Assembly: GCA_003667245.1 (NCBI GenBank)
Contig: RCNN01000129.1
Location: 1-64,000 of the forward strand
Direction of reading: 5' to 3'
Origin: Heterostelium multicystogenum
Taxonomy: Eukaryota > Evosea > Eumycetozoa > Acytosteliales > Acytosteliaceae
DNA length: 64,000 nt
Under the pieces are notes generated by a model. The model had not been told where the DNA came from, searched no databases, and saw nothing but the letters and a program-made list of their open reading frames with translations. Both the position numbers and the translations under genes were made by a program. Position 1 is the first letter of the stretch; every line of letters begins with the position of its first letter. Positions 12,468 through 25,672 of this stretch are shown in pieces.

Positions 12468-13275
12468 CTTTGCTCTCTGTTGAAACTTCAGACAATAGTA
12501 CTATTGATAAATTTAGAGTTGTCGTTGGCGTTTGAAACGTAAAGTTGTTTTGTCTAAGAACGAGTTATGTTGAGTTGAGTTGATACTATTTTTGATACAA
12601 TAATAATTGACTAGATATCTACTATCTATCTATCTCTTCTCTATCGATCGATGTAAGTTGTGATAGTTGTCGTAGCAATACTACTAAGATTAATAATAAA
12701 TCTAGGGGAGATAAACTGAGCGGAGTTCGAACCAAACTTCAAATTGAAATAATAAGCAAGATGATCTAACATTAACACCTAATTAGTTGTATTGAATAAC
12801 ACTAGTAGTGGTAGTTGATATAGTGGCAACCAAATATATAACTTTGATGACAACAAGTTATTCTTATTACTATCAAGTATTATTGCTATCTTAATGTTTG
12901 AATAGTCTGTTAGGCTATGTTATGACAAAAAAGACTTTTGCATAATGAAAAACCTCATTAAACACTTGTTTTTTTTCCAAATTCAAAAAAAAACAAAAAA
13001 AAAAACATTTTTTAAGTTTTTTGCAAACCAAACAACCAGATTGAGAACTTCAAGCCAAGATTTTTATGGTCCTGCTTATTGCGATTACGATTTGGACCAC
13101 ACTGAACTTTTTTAGATCCGAAATTAAGTTTGTCATCAAATATCTTTTTACCAAATTAGTATGACACCACCACACTAATGTGATGAGTCTTATGAATTCA
13201 AATATTATGATGCCATGAAAGTACGATATAATATTTTGTATAACTTCAACATATATTAATTGGTTGATTTTATTA
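12468..13275. other. Intergenic, no gene seen
   Basis: Spacer upstream of the phosphatase and downstream of MCM2. It contains CTAT-type repeats (about 12620-12640) and A/T homopolymers (12970-13010). A minus-strand open stretch at 13050-13292 overlaps the MCM2 3' end and has no protein-like features. Confidence 0.5.
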
Positions 13276-16200
13276 CTATCTTTTGTCTGCACCTGTGATT
13301 AATGAAAATATAATTACATTGTCTTTTTTCTTATAATGTTTGTCTTTGAATTCTTTGGACATGTAAAACTTGTCTAAATCATGAAGTCCCATGTCTCTGG
13401 CCTATGGTGGTGAAATTGAGTTAGTATTGTGAGTGATATTGTTATGATTGGTTTGGTTTTTGTTCGAGTTGTTATTATACTACGTACTTTTGTTTCAAAT
13501 TCATCAATTGGTACTGCAACTGTTTGGGGTGTATCACCATATTTGACTATATGTAAATTACAGTAATCTTCAGTAAGTGCCTGGAGTATGAAAAAGAGAA
13601 GTGCACTGATATCACGCTGATAGGTAATATATTTCGAGAAGTTTCTGCGGAGCGTTGCTGCAAGACTGAATTTTTGTGCATTGATAAAACTGTCCAACAT
13701 GATACGGATGGAGATGTTGACATCATCGTCTGTCACATTGTTACGCAGGTGCATCTTGGCATTTGCTTCTGCCATACGAATCATTGATTCAACGTGACGG
13801 ACAGTCATAGGATATCCACCATTTCCAGATTCTCTACGCATCTCTGCATAAAGTTGACTGAGTTTCTGACGATCGATATCTGAAATTCTTGGTGTACACT
13901 TTCTTTTGGCATACATAATATATTTACGCAGCATCTCCTGGGAGATTGGGGACTGCTCAGTTGAGTGCACCAAGTAGTTGACTGATTCATCTTTGTTGTG
14001 TGGATGTGAACGAATGTGAGACTGAATTACAAATTTCGCCAGCTGAGCATCTCTAATAGGATGGATGGTATCACGCACCACGCAAGCAATGTCAAAACGT
14101 GATAAAATTGGTTCTGTCAAATCGACGTTACCCAAAAGCGAATAGCTTGGGTCATAACGACCTTTCTTGGGATTTGCGGCGGCAATGACTGAGCAACGTG
14201 CAGTCAAGGTCGTAACAATACCGGCCTTAGAAATTGAAATACTCTGTTGCTCCATAGCCTCGTGGATGGAGGTACGGTCCTTATCGTTCATCTTGTCGAA
14301 CTCATCGATCAGGCATACTCCACGGTCGGCTAACACCAGAGCACCACCTTCCAGAGTCCACTCTCCGTGAGTGAGTCCATACGCACTGAGGCAGTCAGAC
14401 CGACAGCAGACGCACCCTGTCCGGTGGTATAGACTGCACGATGTGCTGTTTTCTCAACATATTTTAAAAACTGACTCTTTGCAAGACCTGGATCACCAAC
14501 CAGCAATACATTGATATCACCTCTGACTCTATGCTTATTATCAATATTCTTTGGATTACCACCAAACAGTGCCATTGCAATTGCCATCTTGATTTCATCG
14601 TTTCCATGGATAGAAGGAGCGATTGATTGAACAATCTTCTTGCCAATATTTGGATCTTTTTGCCATCGATCTAATTTCCCTCTCGTCTTCTTCAGACAAA
14701 ATGAAAGAGGCCAGCAAATCTTCTTTCTTATTGATGTAGTTTGCTTCCAAAACAGTGGCAAATACAGGGAATCCATTTTGATGATTCAATTTGGAATCAT
14801 AGTTGTGCTTGAAAATACCTGTTACTTCCTAGGAAATAGTGGTATGAGATTTTAGATTAGAGTGGAACTTTCATAGACAATGTAATTGGAGTACTCTAGA
14901 GGACTTACAATTTCTTCACCAGGACGAACAGAGTCTATTAGATCAGTTAAGAGAATGATTTCTTTTGTTCTTGGGAGACGACCTGCTGGCACGGTTCCCG
15001 GACTTTCTTGAAGGGTGATCTTTTGGAAATCACGATACACAGTCAGGTCTGCGTTTATTGTGAAGGGTCCTTTCGATTGGCATTGTGGACACAGACCAAT
15101 TTCGATATTCTGATTGCCATTCTGATAGAATGGTCCAATGACCACTTTGCACTTAATACAATCAAATTTAACAAACTTCAGCTGTGGGTATACGTTTGAT
15201 CTTCTTGTAACTACACCACCAACCTTTATCAATTGATCCAACTTTGCTTGTCTAAACCAACGGTTGAGTTAGTAAGTTAGGCAGATTAGATAATATGAAT
15301 AGACAAACCTTATTTCTCTGAGTGAATAAAGTGTTGGGATATGTGTGATTCTGACATTGATAGATTTGGCAATGTTTCTGTAGTTTTGGAACATCTTCAG
15401 GACGACCTTGAAAGCAACTTCGTTGAGGATTTCTAGCATTTGAGTTGGAGCTTCGATAAGCCATTGATGGAATGGCTCTCTCAAGTGTGTATAGTTTATA
15501 AGAAGACTCTCCAAATTGGATGCACACATCTGTTGAATTCTCTGTCTATATATTAAGTTGTTCCTCTCGTCCTTGTAGTTCTCAATGAAATCTGTAAGAT
15601 GAAAGATAATCTCTTTTCTGGGTGCATCTGATATGATGTACTCTTTAAGTGGACCCTGTGGATCTTTCAATTTGACTTGTCCAGAAATATACTAGATCAT
15701 ATATAAACATCAAATTAGTATCAAACTCAGTCCAGCATTGACCACTATGCATACTTCTTCCTCAGATTCATCTGTTGAATCTTCATCTCCACTTTCCTCT
15801 TTCTTTATAGATGGATCATCCTGTCCAATCTCTCCATTGAAGTTAAATGTCGTATCATCTACGTATTCATCTTCAATCATTGTCTTGACTCTGACTTTCT
15901 CCTTTGCTTTTTTGGCCCTCAGATTCTTATCAGCCATTCTCTGTCGTTTAACTGTAGTTACAAGTAATGAAGTGATAGTGGGGTTATAGGTTTAGTAACT
16001 TGACATCTGCAAATTGAGGGGCAAGCTAACTCTTACTCTTTAATTCCTTTTCTTCGTCACTGTCCAACTCGAGATATTCATCTTGGTCGTCGGCGACCAG
16101 AGATACTGGCAAACGGAATGCACGCCTAGATGATTCGTTTTCTCTGGTTTCGCTCTTGACGATCACGCTTCTTAATTTCCTTTTCCACCTTTCTTCTTTC

Positions 16201-16461
16201 ATCAGCAGGCATCTCCTGGTAGGTACGTTCGTCGAGACCCTCCTTTTCATAGGCGTCATCCTCACTATTGATATCGGCCTCGTCCTCCTCCATCAAATCT
16301 TCGTCCTCCAAGTCGTCACCCTCACCTTCGGAAGAGACCACTGCATTTTCATCCTCATAGAGGTAGTCCAGATCCTCTTCAATATCTCCAGCCACACTTG
16401 ATGCTGGCGACGAAGCTAGCTCATCATTTTCATCTCTTAGCGAATGATCTTCGAACTCCAT
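13276..16461 (-). CDS. mcm2: MCM2, replicative helicase subunit
   Basis: Subunit of the MCM2-7 DNA helicase, nuclear, needed for origin licensing and fork movement. Exons: 16037-16461, 15755-15951, 15309-15691, 14909-15251, 13488-14828, 13276-13401. The N-terminus is strongly acidic ([14 protein letters not shown]), as expected for the MCM2 histone-binding tail. A zinc ribbon is seen as CIKC..CPQC in exon 4. The AAA+ part has Walker [10 protein letters not shown], Walker [12 protein letters not shown], sensor region [12 protein letters not shown] and arginine finger [11 protein letters not shown]2-specific wording ([22 protein letters not shown]) excludes other MCMs. Frameshifts are near 16135, 14665 (A-run, before DPNIGKK) and 14365 (before [15 protein letters not shown]). 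The C-terminal exon is inferred from splice signals. Confidence 0.95.
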
Positions 16462-16730
16462 CCTCCTCTAATTAATATGTTAATATACAAGTAATAGATA
16501 GCGAGTCTTCTGACCTTTTTGGCTGTCTTGGACACTGCAATCAATCAATCAATCAAATCAGCACTACCATCAATTTTAAAATTCAAATTTGAATAAAAAA
16601 TTTTTCTTTCAAAAAACGCGCAATTTTGATCAAAATAATATTCTTAGTATTGATTTCCTTTAGTTTGTTTGGGGATACTAGTAGTACATTGTTATTGTTG
16701 TTATTGGTAATTTTGATATGATAGATTTGA

Positions 16731-17359
16731 TTATACAATATGGTCTTTTGATAGTGATGCTATTATAGTATCAACTGACTTGTACCATAGACCACCGAGA
16801 TGAGGTGTATAGTTGAATTGTTTGCGCGGTGGAGTAAATGGTTCGATGAGCAGATGCAAATGAAGGTGTGGTATGCTGTAGAAAGGTGGTATGTGAAACC
16901 CAAGCCTAAATTTCGATCCACTGAAATCCCGGTGTGCTATATCTTCTGCAACTTGTTTCATTTTCAAAACTAGAAGAAGAGTAGTTTGGGTTTGAAAGTT
17001 ATTAGTATGTTATTGATTGATAGATATGATCAAACATACCCAGAGGCAGATCACTTGGTTTCAGTGTCTTGACCGACTTAATATGTGTTTTAGGTATGAC
17101 TAGGTAGTGCGTTGAAGCTTTGGAGTTCTATCACTAAACACAGACACTTCATCATCCTTTTCAAAGATTCACGTGTTAATATAACATTTCATCTTGGAGC
17201 ATGAGTGAGTGTAATTGTTGATTGTACCTACTTGATATATAATCACTCTATTTTTCTTTTATAATATTACAGAATACACATTTATCAATGATCTCTTTAT
17301 TATTTCGTTTCGGAATCGACATCATCATCAGCAGCTGTTATTCTTTTATTTTTTGACAT
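16731..17359 (-). CDS. hint3: HINT3-like HIT-domain nucleotide hydrolase
   Basis: Exons 17232-17359, 17040-17156 and 16731-16969. A CxxC (CVFC) near the start, DDEVSVFSDRTPKA, the strand HYLVIPKTHIKS and the signature LGFHIPPFYSIPHLHLHLL identify the HIT superfamily, closest to HINT3 / aprataxin-like members. The His triad is HLHLH, reading H-x-H-x-H before LL. Expected activity is hydrolysis of adenosine 5'-phosphoramidate and acyl-AMP, in cytosol or nucleus. Three one-base frameshifts (near 17118, 17252 and 17305) break it; all are simple to place because the HIT sequence resumes. The donor at 17231 is GTAGGT. It lies head-to-tail behind MCM2 in the same orientation. Confidence 0.82.
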
Positions 17360-17781
17360 AAAAGATACCCATTGCCAACGATCCAACAACGAATAAATAC
17401 TTGAATCTAATACTTGATAATATGCTATTGGAATTCATACGTCGAACTACCTAGCTGACAAGTCATCAATATTATTATTATTCAGTCATTCAAAAGCTGC
17501 AGCTTAAATTTGCATTTATTAAAATGAAAAGCAAAAACAAATCGACATTTCTAATAAAATATTAACTTAAATTTTCAATTGTAAAAAGTCAATGTATGTT
17601 AGTACACACATTCTAAAGTTAGTCTAATCGTGCAAAGTTGAACCCACACAGTGTCGGTATGGTCATTTGAAAAATAAAAGACACCTTTGCAAAGATGTCC
17701 AGTTAGCTAATCCTAATAAGGTAGGTTTTGAACACAATTTTTATTAAAATAAAGCCTTTGTGCATATGCAACTTTGATGAT
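17360..17781. other. Intergenic, no gene seen
   Basis: Short spacer between the HINT3-like gene start and the Roco gene stop; AT-rich, with no open frame or repeat of note. Confidence 0.5.
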
Positions 17782-20700
17782 TTATGACCAAATACAAATG
17801 TTGTTGGAACCACAGGTTGACCATACAGTCTGCTGGAATACACGAATCAGATCGACTACGCTGTTGAGATGTTGCTTGCACTCCACTTGCTTCTTGATGG
17901 TGAAAGTCGTTGGATCATAGATGTAGATGGTTCCAAATGAACAGGCCCAGGCATAGCTACCGAATTGGAGAAATCTTGGTGATGGGCGACGAAAGCTCCA
18001 ATCGCTTCACTATATTGCCAGTCTCATTCCAAATCGATACGGAGCTATCCTGGCAGGTGATCCATATGTGTCGATCAATACTGCCAATCGAGAGAATCGG
18101 CTGGCTGTGCTCATTGTGAATGGCGACCACCTGGTACGTGCGCGGATCAATGATGCACACCATATGATCGTGGGTGCACCAGATGTAGCCGTGGTGGAAT
18201 ATCATCTTGTCGGTACCCTTCCAGTCGGCGCCGCTCTCGGACACCTTGATTACCTCGATCAGCTCCTTGCTGCCACACTCGAATATCAGGAGCACGGGAT
18301 AGTTTTTAAAGGCCACCCAGACCTGGATGTCCTGTGATGGGTTCACATTAATGGTGATCATCGCCGATACAATTGGGGTATTCGGTTTTCTCGAGGGTAT
18401 AGGTGTCAGTATGGAGTTGGACGATAGCGTAAATGACGAGTTGGGAGTGGGGACAAATACACCATTATTGTTGTTGCTTGTCGATCCGCTCAAAGAGCTG
18501 GACATGGAGCTGGACATTGTGCTGCTGGACAATCCACCAGTGATGAATGTCATTTCGTTGAGATCGATCTTGTCTAATGGCACATTTTGGCTAATCACTC
18601 TTGAAATAGCCAGCAACCACTGGTCTCTCTGTCAGGGATTTGAATTCCCAATTCAAGTTTTCTTGTATCTGCAACATCAGGTAGATGCAATGTGACCTTA
18701 AGTGGCGCAAGTGGTGATGGCTCTTCGATGATGGATCCAGCTAACTGGACTGTACATTTCGGCGACTTGTCGCTCTGTTTCTTGTAGTAAGAGAGTGTCT
18801 TGTTCTTTCTGTCCAACACAAACCAGCGCTGAGACCAAGATTTTCTTCTGAGTGCGCTATTTCCTCGTGACTTCTTATTGATGTACTCCGATTTGAACTG
18901 GGCCAAGCTGTCATCGCAATTCAGTCTCCAAGCATTCCATATCTTAATGAATCCGTCTTCACCTCCTGTCCAAATGTGCTCCTCATCCACCAACAACATT
19001 GAGTGTATTGGGCCCTTGTGTAGATTTGTTTCATAGAGTATCTTCTTTCCATTCTCTGCATTCCATATCATCATCGATCCAATGGAGGTAGCACCCCATA
19101 CCCTGCGATTTTCCCAGAGCAACGAGGTAATTTTCAAATCAATAGGCTGTGTCCTCAGCGACATTTGTAGTTGGCCACCGATTGGGAGTGATTCCTCTGG
19201 ATTTGCTGATTTTCAAATTCTGGTATGTCATTTGAGGATGCGATAGCAGCGGTGGACTAATCATATTTTGGCCAATAATCAATGGCGATACACATGGCTG
19301 ATTGAAGCTAGGCGATCCCATACCAAGCGACAGAGACATCGGAGTCTTAGGAGACAATGCATTCGGTGAAACAGTAAGAGTGATATTCTCACGTTGTAAC
19401 ATTTGTACGAGACGCTTGCATATCTTGGTGAATGTAGGACGCCTTTCGACCTGTCCATCCCAGCAATCACGCAGAAGCGAGCAGTAATCTTGGCCAACTA
19501 TCGATTGTGTGTAATGCGATGGGATGGATGGACGAAGGCCACTTTTAATCTCCTCTTCGAGAAGTGACACCATGGTGTAGTTGTATTCGCGATATGGATG
19601 TTCACGAGTCATTATCTCGTGCATAATCAATCCAAATGCATAGACATCGGATTTAACAGTGTACTCTTCTTCCCTGAGAATCTCAGGAGCTACCCATGTA
19701 ATGTTTCCTACTGGGAAATTACGGAGTTTGTGTCGCAGCGCTTGGATGATCATACGGGAAGAAAGACCAAAGTCTCCTACCTTAGCACGTATTCTTCCAT
19801 CTTTTCTGGTCAGTAGAATGTTAGGAGACTTCAGGTCACGGTGAAGAAGAGGTGGCGAAACAGAGTGAAGGAAGTCCATTCCTTTGGCAATGTCGAGTGG
19901 CAAGTGCAATTCGATGTGCCCAGTTATCATTGAGAATGTCTCCGGCACTGCTATGCAGGAACTTATAGAGGTCACCCCCGTCTACATATTCCATTACCAT
20001 TGTAAATGGCTGAGTTGTAAATCCAATGAGGTTGACTACGTTCTTATGCTTTAGATCACTCATCACATGGATTTCCTTACGGAATTCGGAGAAGATTCGA
20101 GGTGCGTCGTCGCCAACTACTTCCAGCTGCTTAACAGCAACTGCCACTCCATTAAACTCTGCCGAGTATATCTTTCCACTGGCTCCACGACCAATGAGCT
20201 TTGGAACCTGTATGTTTTGCTCAATTACACCTCCCCTCTTTTTAATGGTGCCGCGAGCGATCAGACTCTGCTGTTTATGGTCAAAGTGGACATTGATATC
20301 GTTATGTTCTCCAAATGATAGGTTTTCAGTATTGACTGGCAATCCTTCTGCTGACTGCGTTGGAGTGGGAACTGAGCCATCCTTGCAAAGTAGTACAGCC
20401 TGATTCTGACCAATCTCAGCTGTTGGACTTGGAAGAGTTACTCTGAGTGTTCTTCTTTCCTTTTCCAATTTTATTTGGTCGTATCTAAGCTTCTTTGATC
20501 CTGAGCCCCAGAAATCAACCAATGCTACATCAGGAACAAAACTTTCTAGTGATATACGTCTTGGTCCGCACATCAAGAACCAATTTCCATTGGATGCAGC
20601 TGACTCACATTCGGTAAGAGTGAACAGAGTCTGTTGTACACTTCCTTTCAAAATACAATGTGGACATGGAATCAGCTGTGTTGCCTCCAAGGAGTACCAG

Positions 20701-23700
20701 CTGCTGCTTAATGCTTCAATGATTTTCAACAATGAGACGTAGTAGTTTGGCAGCCATTCCTTTTCCAGTTCTCAGGTCACTTCTTACTGAAACTTTGATG
20801 GTCATAGTTGAAGGGCTCACTTCAATTAATGATGTTGCTGCGGGAACATATTGATTTTGTGAACTAGCTTCTAGGACCAAACCATTTCTCCAATAGAGGA
20901 TCGGTTTCATTGAATACTCTTTAGAGACAATCAATCGAATTAAAAGACGACTGAACAAACCAATCGGAATGAACACCATTTGGAACCAACGATTGTATTC
21001 AACGCGAAACTGGTCGTTAGGTGGCCAGAGTAGATCAAATGATGGACGCTTATCTGGAAGCTGTGATGGAATAATAAATCGCTTCGATTGGTCTCCGTTG
21101 TCTTTGAACTGTGAGAAGCTATTTTGGTGGATGATTCCACCCTTTGGAAGTGGCGACATTACTCCACTGACGTTGCTATCAACACTTGGGACCTTGTTGA
21201 AATTGCTGGAGATCATAGAAGTATTTCCATAGTCGATTGAGCTGGAGCGAGGACGATAAGAGGTAGGTGTAGTTGGAAGCGATGGTTGGGCTGACGATGG
21301 CGAATCTGAAGATTTTCTATGTGGTGTGTGTTGTGTTGGAGTGGACATAGGGGTATCTGCTGCTGTTGCTGAGTTGAAATCAACAAAGGAGAGACTACTC
21401 CCTTTTTAAAATCGGATTGACTTAATTTCGAGTTGGAACCCAAAAGACTGTTGTTATGAAGACTGTTACTACTTGTAACTGACTCTAGTTGCTGTTGTTG
21501 CACCTGTTTCGATTGTAAGTACGGAGATGATATGTACTCCATATTGGACAACTCAAACTCCAATGGGAACATCAATTCAAATCTTTCCAGCAAATTAATG
21601 AGCAAAGTTTGCAATGATTCATCTTCTAAAAATTCAGGTGATTTCCAAATCTGTACCAAATCACTGCAGTGATGGATGTGAAACATTACATTATTAGACT
21701 TAAATTATTATTATTTAAGCAGCTATTACTTACTTCTTCTTTAATATTCCATCTTTGATAAACTTATGTTTGGTTGTAATAATGGTTGCAAAGATATCTG
21801 TTAGCCATTGTGGATCCAAAAAATACATAATTTTCCATTTGTTGTGGATTAACATTACTATTATTGCTATTGCCACTATTGTTACTATTATTATTGTTGT
21901 TATTGTTAAAATTTAGACCATTGGTATTGGCTTTGGAAATGGAGTTATTATTATTACTACTGTTGGAAGTTTGTTGGAAATTAAGATCCTCGAAATAGGC
22001 TACACAAACCCATTGATGACAATGTCTTGGTTGCCACTTTGATATGAATTTCATCATGGAAATCCAACGATGATAATACCATTTGAGTATAACTAAATGT
22101 TGTTTAAATTAAAATTGAATTAGAAAGATTTGTCCAATCTTGTTAAGAAATATGATGGTAAGTTACTTTTTCCAAGATAAAACTGGAGATGATAGTGAAG
22201 ATCTTTTCTTAATAATTAATTTCTCTAACTTCAAATATAGATCAGGTATCTGCTGTTTGATGAAAGGCATATCTTGAATGGCTTTTTTCAAGAGATTCTG
22301 GAAGTTCTCGAGTCCGACCATAGATGTACAACTGAGAACACAAATACCTTTGAGTTTGAATTTCCTGAAGTATTTCATATATATATTGTTCAGAATTTGA
22401 TCGAGTTCATCTTCTGAGTGTGTCTGGAGGAATTCATCGAGATGTGTTTCCAACCAAAATAATAGGTGCATCTTCAGCCTTCATACGGATAGAGTGCAGC
22501 CAAAATTCAACTTTGCTATTTACCTCTGGTTTACACAGATCCCATACTACTATATACAATGCTTTGTCCGTCAAGAACATCTGGTGAGTGGTGTAGTACA
22601 ACTCTTGACCTGCGCAATCCCAAATCGAAAGAGTAACCTTTTGGCTATGACTACTGCTACTGCTGCTTTCCTTTGAATTGCTACTATTATTATTATTGCT
22701 ATTAAAATTGTTATTGCTTCCTGAACCTGTTTCCTCCAGATGAAATATTTGTTAATGATGCATTTCCTGATTGATCCAAAGTTGGTCCACTGCTACTATT
22801 CGGTCCACTGCTACTTGAGTTTAAATGTACTGAATCATTACTGCTGGTCATATCGAAAGATGGATTATTAAAAGGTGATTGTGGCGATGGTGTATTCAAA
22901 TTGCTGAAGCTTCCCAAATTAAGCGTGCTATTTCCATTGATGTAAACATTATTAGGTATGTCAAGAACTATTTTAATTTCATCAATATCTATTCCATCCG
23001 TTGAAACATTGCTGCCTAGATGATCCGACGACTTTACTTTCTTTTTCATTTTTAGACACTTGACCAGGCTGGTTTTTCCAACATTTTCTTGGCCAACCAT
23101 CATCAATTTGACTCTATAGCTCGGATCACCAAGGAACAAGTCCTCAAAATATCTTTTAATTTCTGGAAGTCCACCTTCTGCAATTCGTTTGGGAGGATTT
23201 TGAAGGTAGTCTATAGTTCCGGTGAGTGTGAGGTTTACCAGAGATCGACAGTTTACCAAGTACAAAGGAAGGATCGATTATAATATTATGTGATAGGTCT
23301 AAACTAACAAGGTTGACAAGTCGCTCCAATTCCGTTGGTAAATAAGATATTAAATTCCCTGATAAATCTAAAACTTGTAAGATGTGTCAAAGTTCCAATG
23401 ATAGGGGGTACCTGAACAATACCAAGTCCTGAGAGATCAAGTGTAGGGGATCCTGTATACCAACACCTATAAATTCGCTCCATTGCCACATCTCTAAAAG
23501 ACTGTTCAAACGACATTGTTAAATCGCGATTACGCACTACTACTTTGTGGTCAAGAGATTCCAAATAGTTGTTGTCGATAGTAACAACCGACAGATGATA
23601 TGGAAGATTTCCAAGTGTCCTTAGTTTGTTATTAGACAACTTGAGTGTAAATAACGATTCAAACGAAGGAAGCTCAATACACTCTAAGAAATTATGTGAA

Positions 23701-24397
23701 AGATCCAAATTAACTAGATTCTGTGGGAGATGTGATGGAGGAATATTTCGTAGGAGATTATGTGAAAGCTCCAGAGTTTCCAAGTGGAACAACTGGTTGA
23801 AATTGTCTGGAAGTTCTGCTAATGAATTTTTCACTCAGGTTGAGTCGTCTAAGATTACTCATTTTGCTTGGAAACCAATGCGGTATTTCGATCAAATAGT
23901 TGCGCTGCATACTGAGCACCTCTAAAGCATTCATCTTGCCAACAATGAATGGAATTTCTCCGAGTAAATTGTCATCCAATTGCAAATGTGAAATTCTGTA
24001 GAAATCTATATCACCAAAAATCTGTTTATCCAATAAATAGAGCTGTTGTTTCTGGAGGTTGAATTTGTACTGCTGGAAGCTCATTCTTGGTGAAGTAAAC
24101 ATTGGACAAAGGAGTCTTTGGTAAGGTCTGTGATGAACTCAAGTTGTTTCCATTTCCGCCATGGTTATTGTTACTATTACTATTAAAGGTGCTGATATTC
24201 AAAAGATTATTTGATTTACGGTCGTCCAACATGGAACTGACTGATCTATTTGCATAAGCATTCTTTTGTTCTAAATGTGGATCGCTCTGTTTGACTTTTT
24301 CCACAAAATCCTCATCTTCTTCCAAAATGATGCCTAATGTCTTAGGAATTTGATTGATAACAAATGATCTATTATCACTTATAACATCAATATCCAT
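17782..24397 (-). CDS. Roco-family kinase: LRR-Roc-COR-kinase-WD40 with inserted PH
   Basis: A LRRK2-like Roco protein of roughly 2,100 residues. Order: low-complexity N-terminus (24397-24080); LRRs (24080-23210, e.g. LETLELSHNLLRNIPP); Roc GTPase (23200-22200) with P-loop GQENVGKTS, G3 WDCAGQE and G4 THLD, carrying a Ser/Asn-rich insertion of about 95 residues between G1 and G3; COR (22190-20720) including FLDPQWLTDIF and Asn- and Gln-rich insertions; kinase (20250-19380) with glycine loop GRGASGKIY, VAVKQLE lysine, HRDLKSPN, DFGL and APE; two WD40 repeats; a PH domain (about 18894-18560); more WD40 repeats to the stop at 17782-17784. Introns are seen at about 21740-21665 and 22165-22105. 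At least fourteen single-base frameshifts occur (near 24070, 23830, 23377, 23250, 22735, 22445, 22015, 21815, 21345, 20725, 19918, 19160, 18620, 17970). All kinase and GTPase motifs are retained, so decay is unlikely. Which roco paralogue it is cannot be settled here. Confidence 0.93.
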
Positions 24398-24657
24398 ATT
24401 TGTTTAAAAAATAGATTTATATAATTTTGGTTCTTTTTTTTGTGGTTTTATTAGTTATATAAAATTATGGTGATTTCTATTGTTTTTATTTGATTGATTA
24501 ATTTATTGATTGTTTGATTGTATTGAAATTTACAATTAAAGAATATTTTAAAAACTATTCATGTGAAATATTATAGATATCTTGAATCACTACTATTTAT
24601 TAAATATATCTATGTTATATATAAATATGTTAATTTGATTGATTGATAGTTTGATAG

Positions 24658-24689
<32 letters not shown>

Positions 24690-25672
24690 TAGTTTGGATT
24701 GAAGTGGAGTGGTTTAAATTAAATTAAGATGAATACTAATTATGTAATAAATTATTTTATATGATTGTGCAAATATATTGATAAATGGCTATTTATTCAA
24801 AAATTTATATGTTAATATATAAAAATAAATATAGTGTGTCTTTTTTTAATGATGATTGATGATTGTTAGTGTGGGTATTTAAGGTAAGTGATAGGTTGGG
24901 GGTGGTGATATATTTATATGTATTTGATTATTAATATTGTTATGAATATGATTGTTATTTTTTGATTGTTTTTTTTTTTTTTTGATCACACCCCAAACTA
25001 CTACACACTATAAGTCTATTTGTAGTTTAATAATGCGACTTCTTTAGCTCAGTTGGGTTTTAATGTGCAGCTATTCATTCAAATTTAAAAATTAATATTT
25101 AAAAAAAGAATTAACTATTCCCCTAAGTAAATATATTGTAAATTTAATTATCATTCATCCGTTGTAGTTAATGTTAAATATATGAGTGAAATTAGTGTGT
25201 CAATTTTGCAAATAATAATTATAATGGGTGGTGTGGGTTGTACAATACCACCAAAATTTAGATTGATCAAGATTAATTTGTTAAGATAAATTGTGGTGTT
25301 GTACTTTGTGTGTTGAAAATAACCAATGGTCAAAATATATATATAAATCTTGCAATCGACAGTACCATGTTAGAGCTTTTATAAGGAAATTAAAAAGCTC
25401 AATTAGTAAATGGATCCAGTCTTGAACTTTTAGAAGTAAATCTATGAACAGAAGTAGACTGCATAGATACTCAAAGTGATTAAAAGTCACAATCTAGATT
25501 AAGCTAAGTTAAGTTTGTTGCTTTGGATTTGAATATCAAGTTTAACTAATAATAGCTTCCCTATTGTGGCTGTGTATTTAAGCTCCAAGTTGTTCATTAG
25601 ACTCTATCCGAATGTGTTTTTTTATAAATATGAGTCCAATTTCCGACCCATAACATAATTCCTTGATGTGTC
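24398..25672. other. Intergenic, simple repeats
   Basis: Upstream region of the Roco gene. It is AT-rich with a TTGA microsatellite (24656-24686), T-runs (24960-24992) and no supported gene. A tRNA D-arm-like string at about 25034-25060 is not part of a foldable tRNA. Confidence 0.5.
24656..24686. repeat. (TTGA)n microsatellite
   Basis: About seven tandem TGAT/TTGA units. Shorter runs of the same unit occur nearby at 24490-24520 and 24630-24650. This tetranucleotide is frequent in dictyostelid intergenic DNA. Confidence 0.85.

Noticed and set aside
13050..13292. Minus-strand open frame downstream of MCM2
   Set aside because: Overlaps the MCM2 last exon in another frame and lacks protein-like composition.
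25034..25076. tRNA-like string with TAGCTCAGTTGGG resembling a D-arm
   Set aside because: No anticodon arm, T-arm (GTTCGAAT type) or matching acceptor stem follows; the downstream sequence is plain AT-rich DNA.
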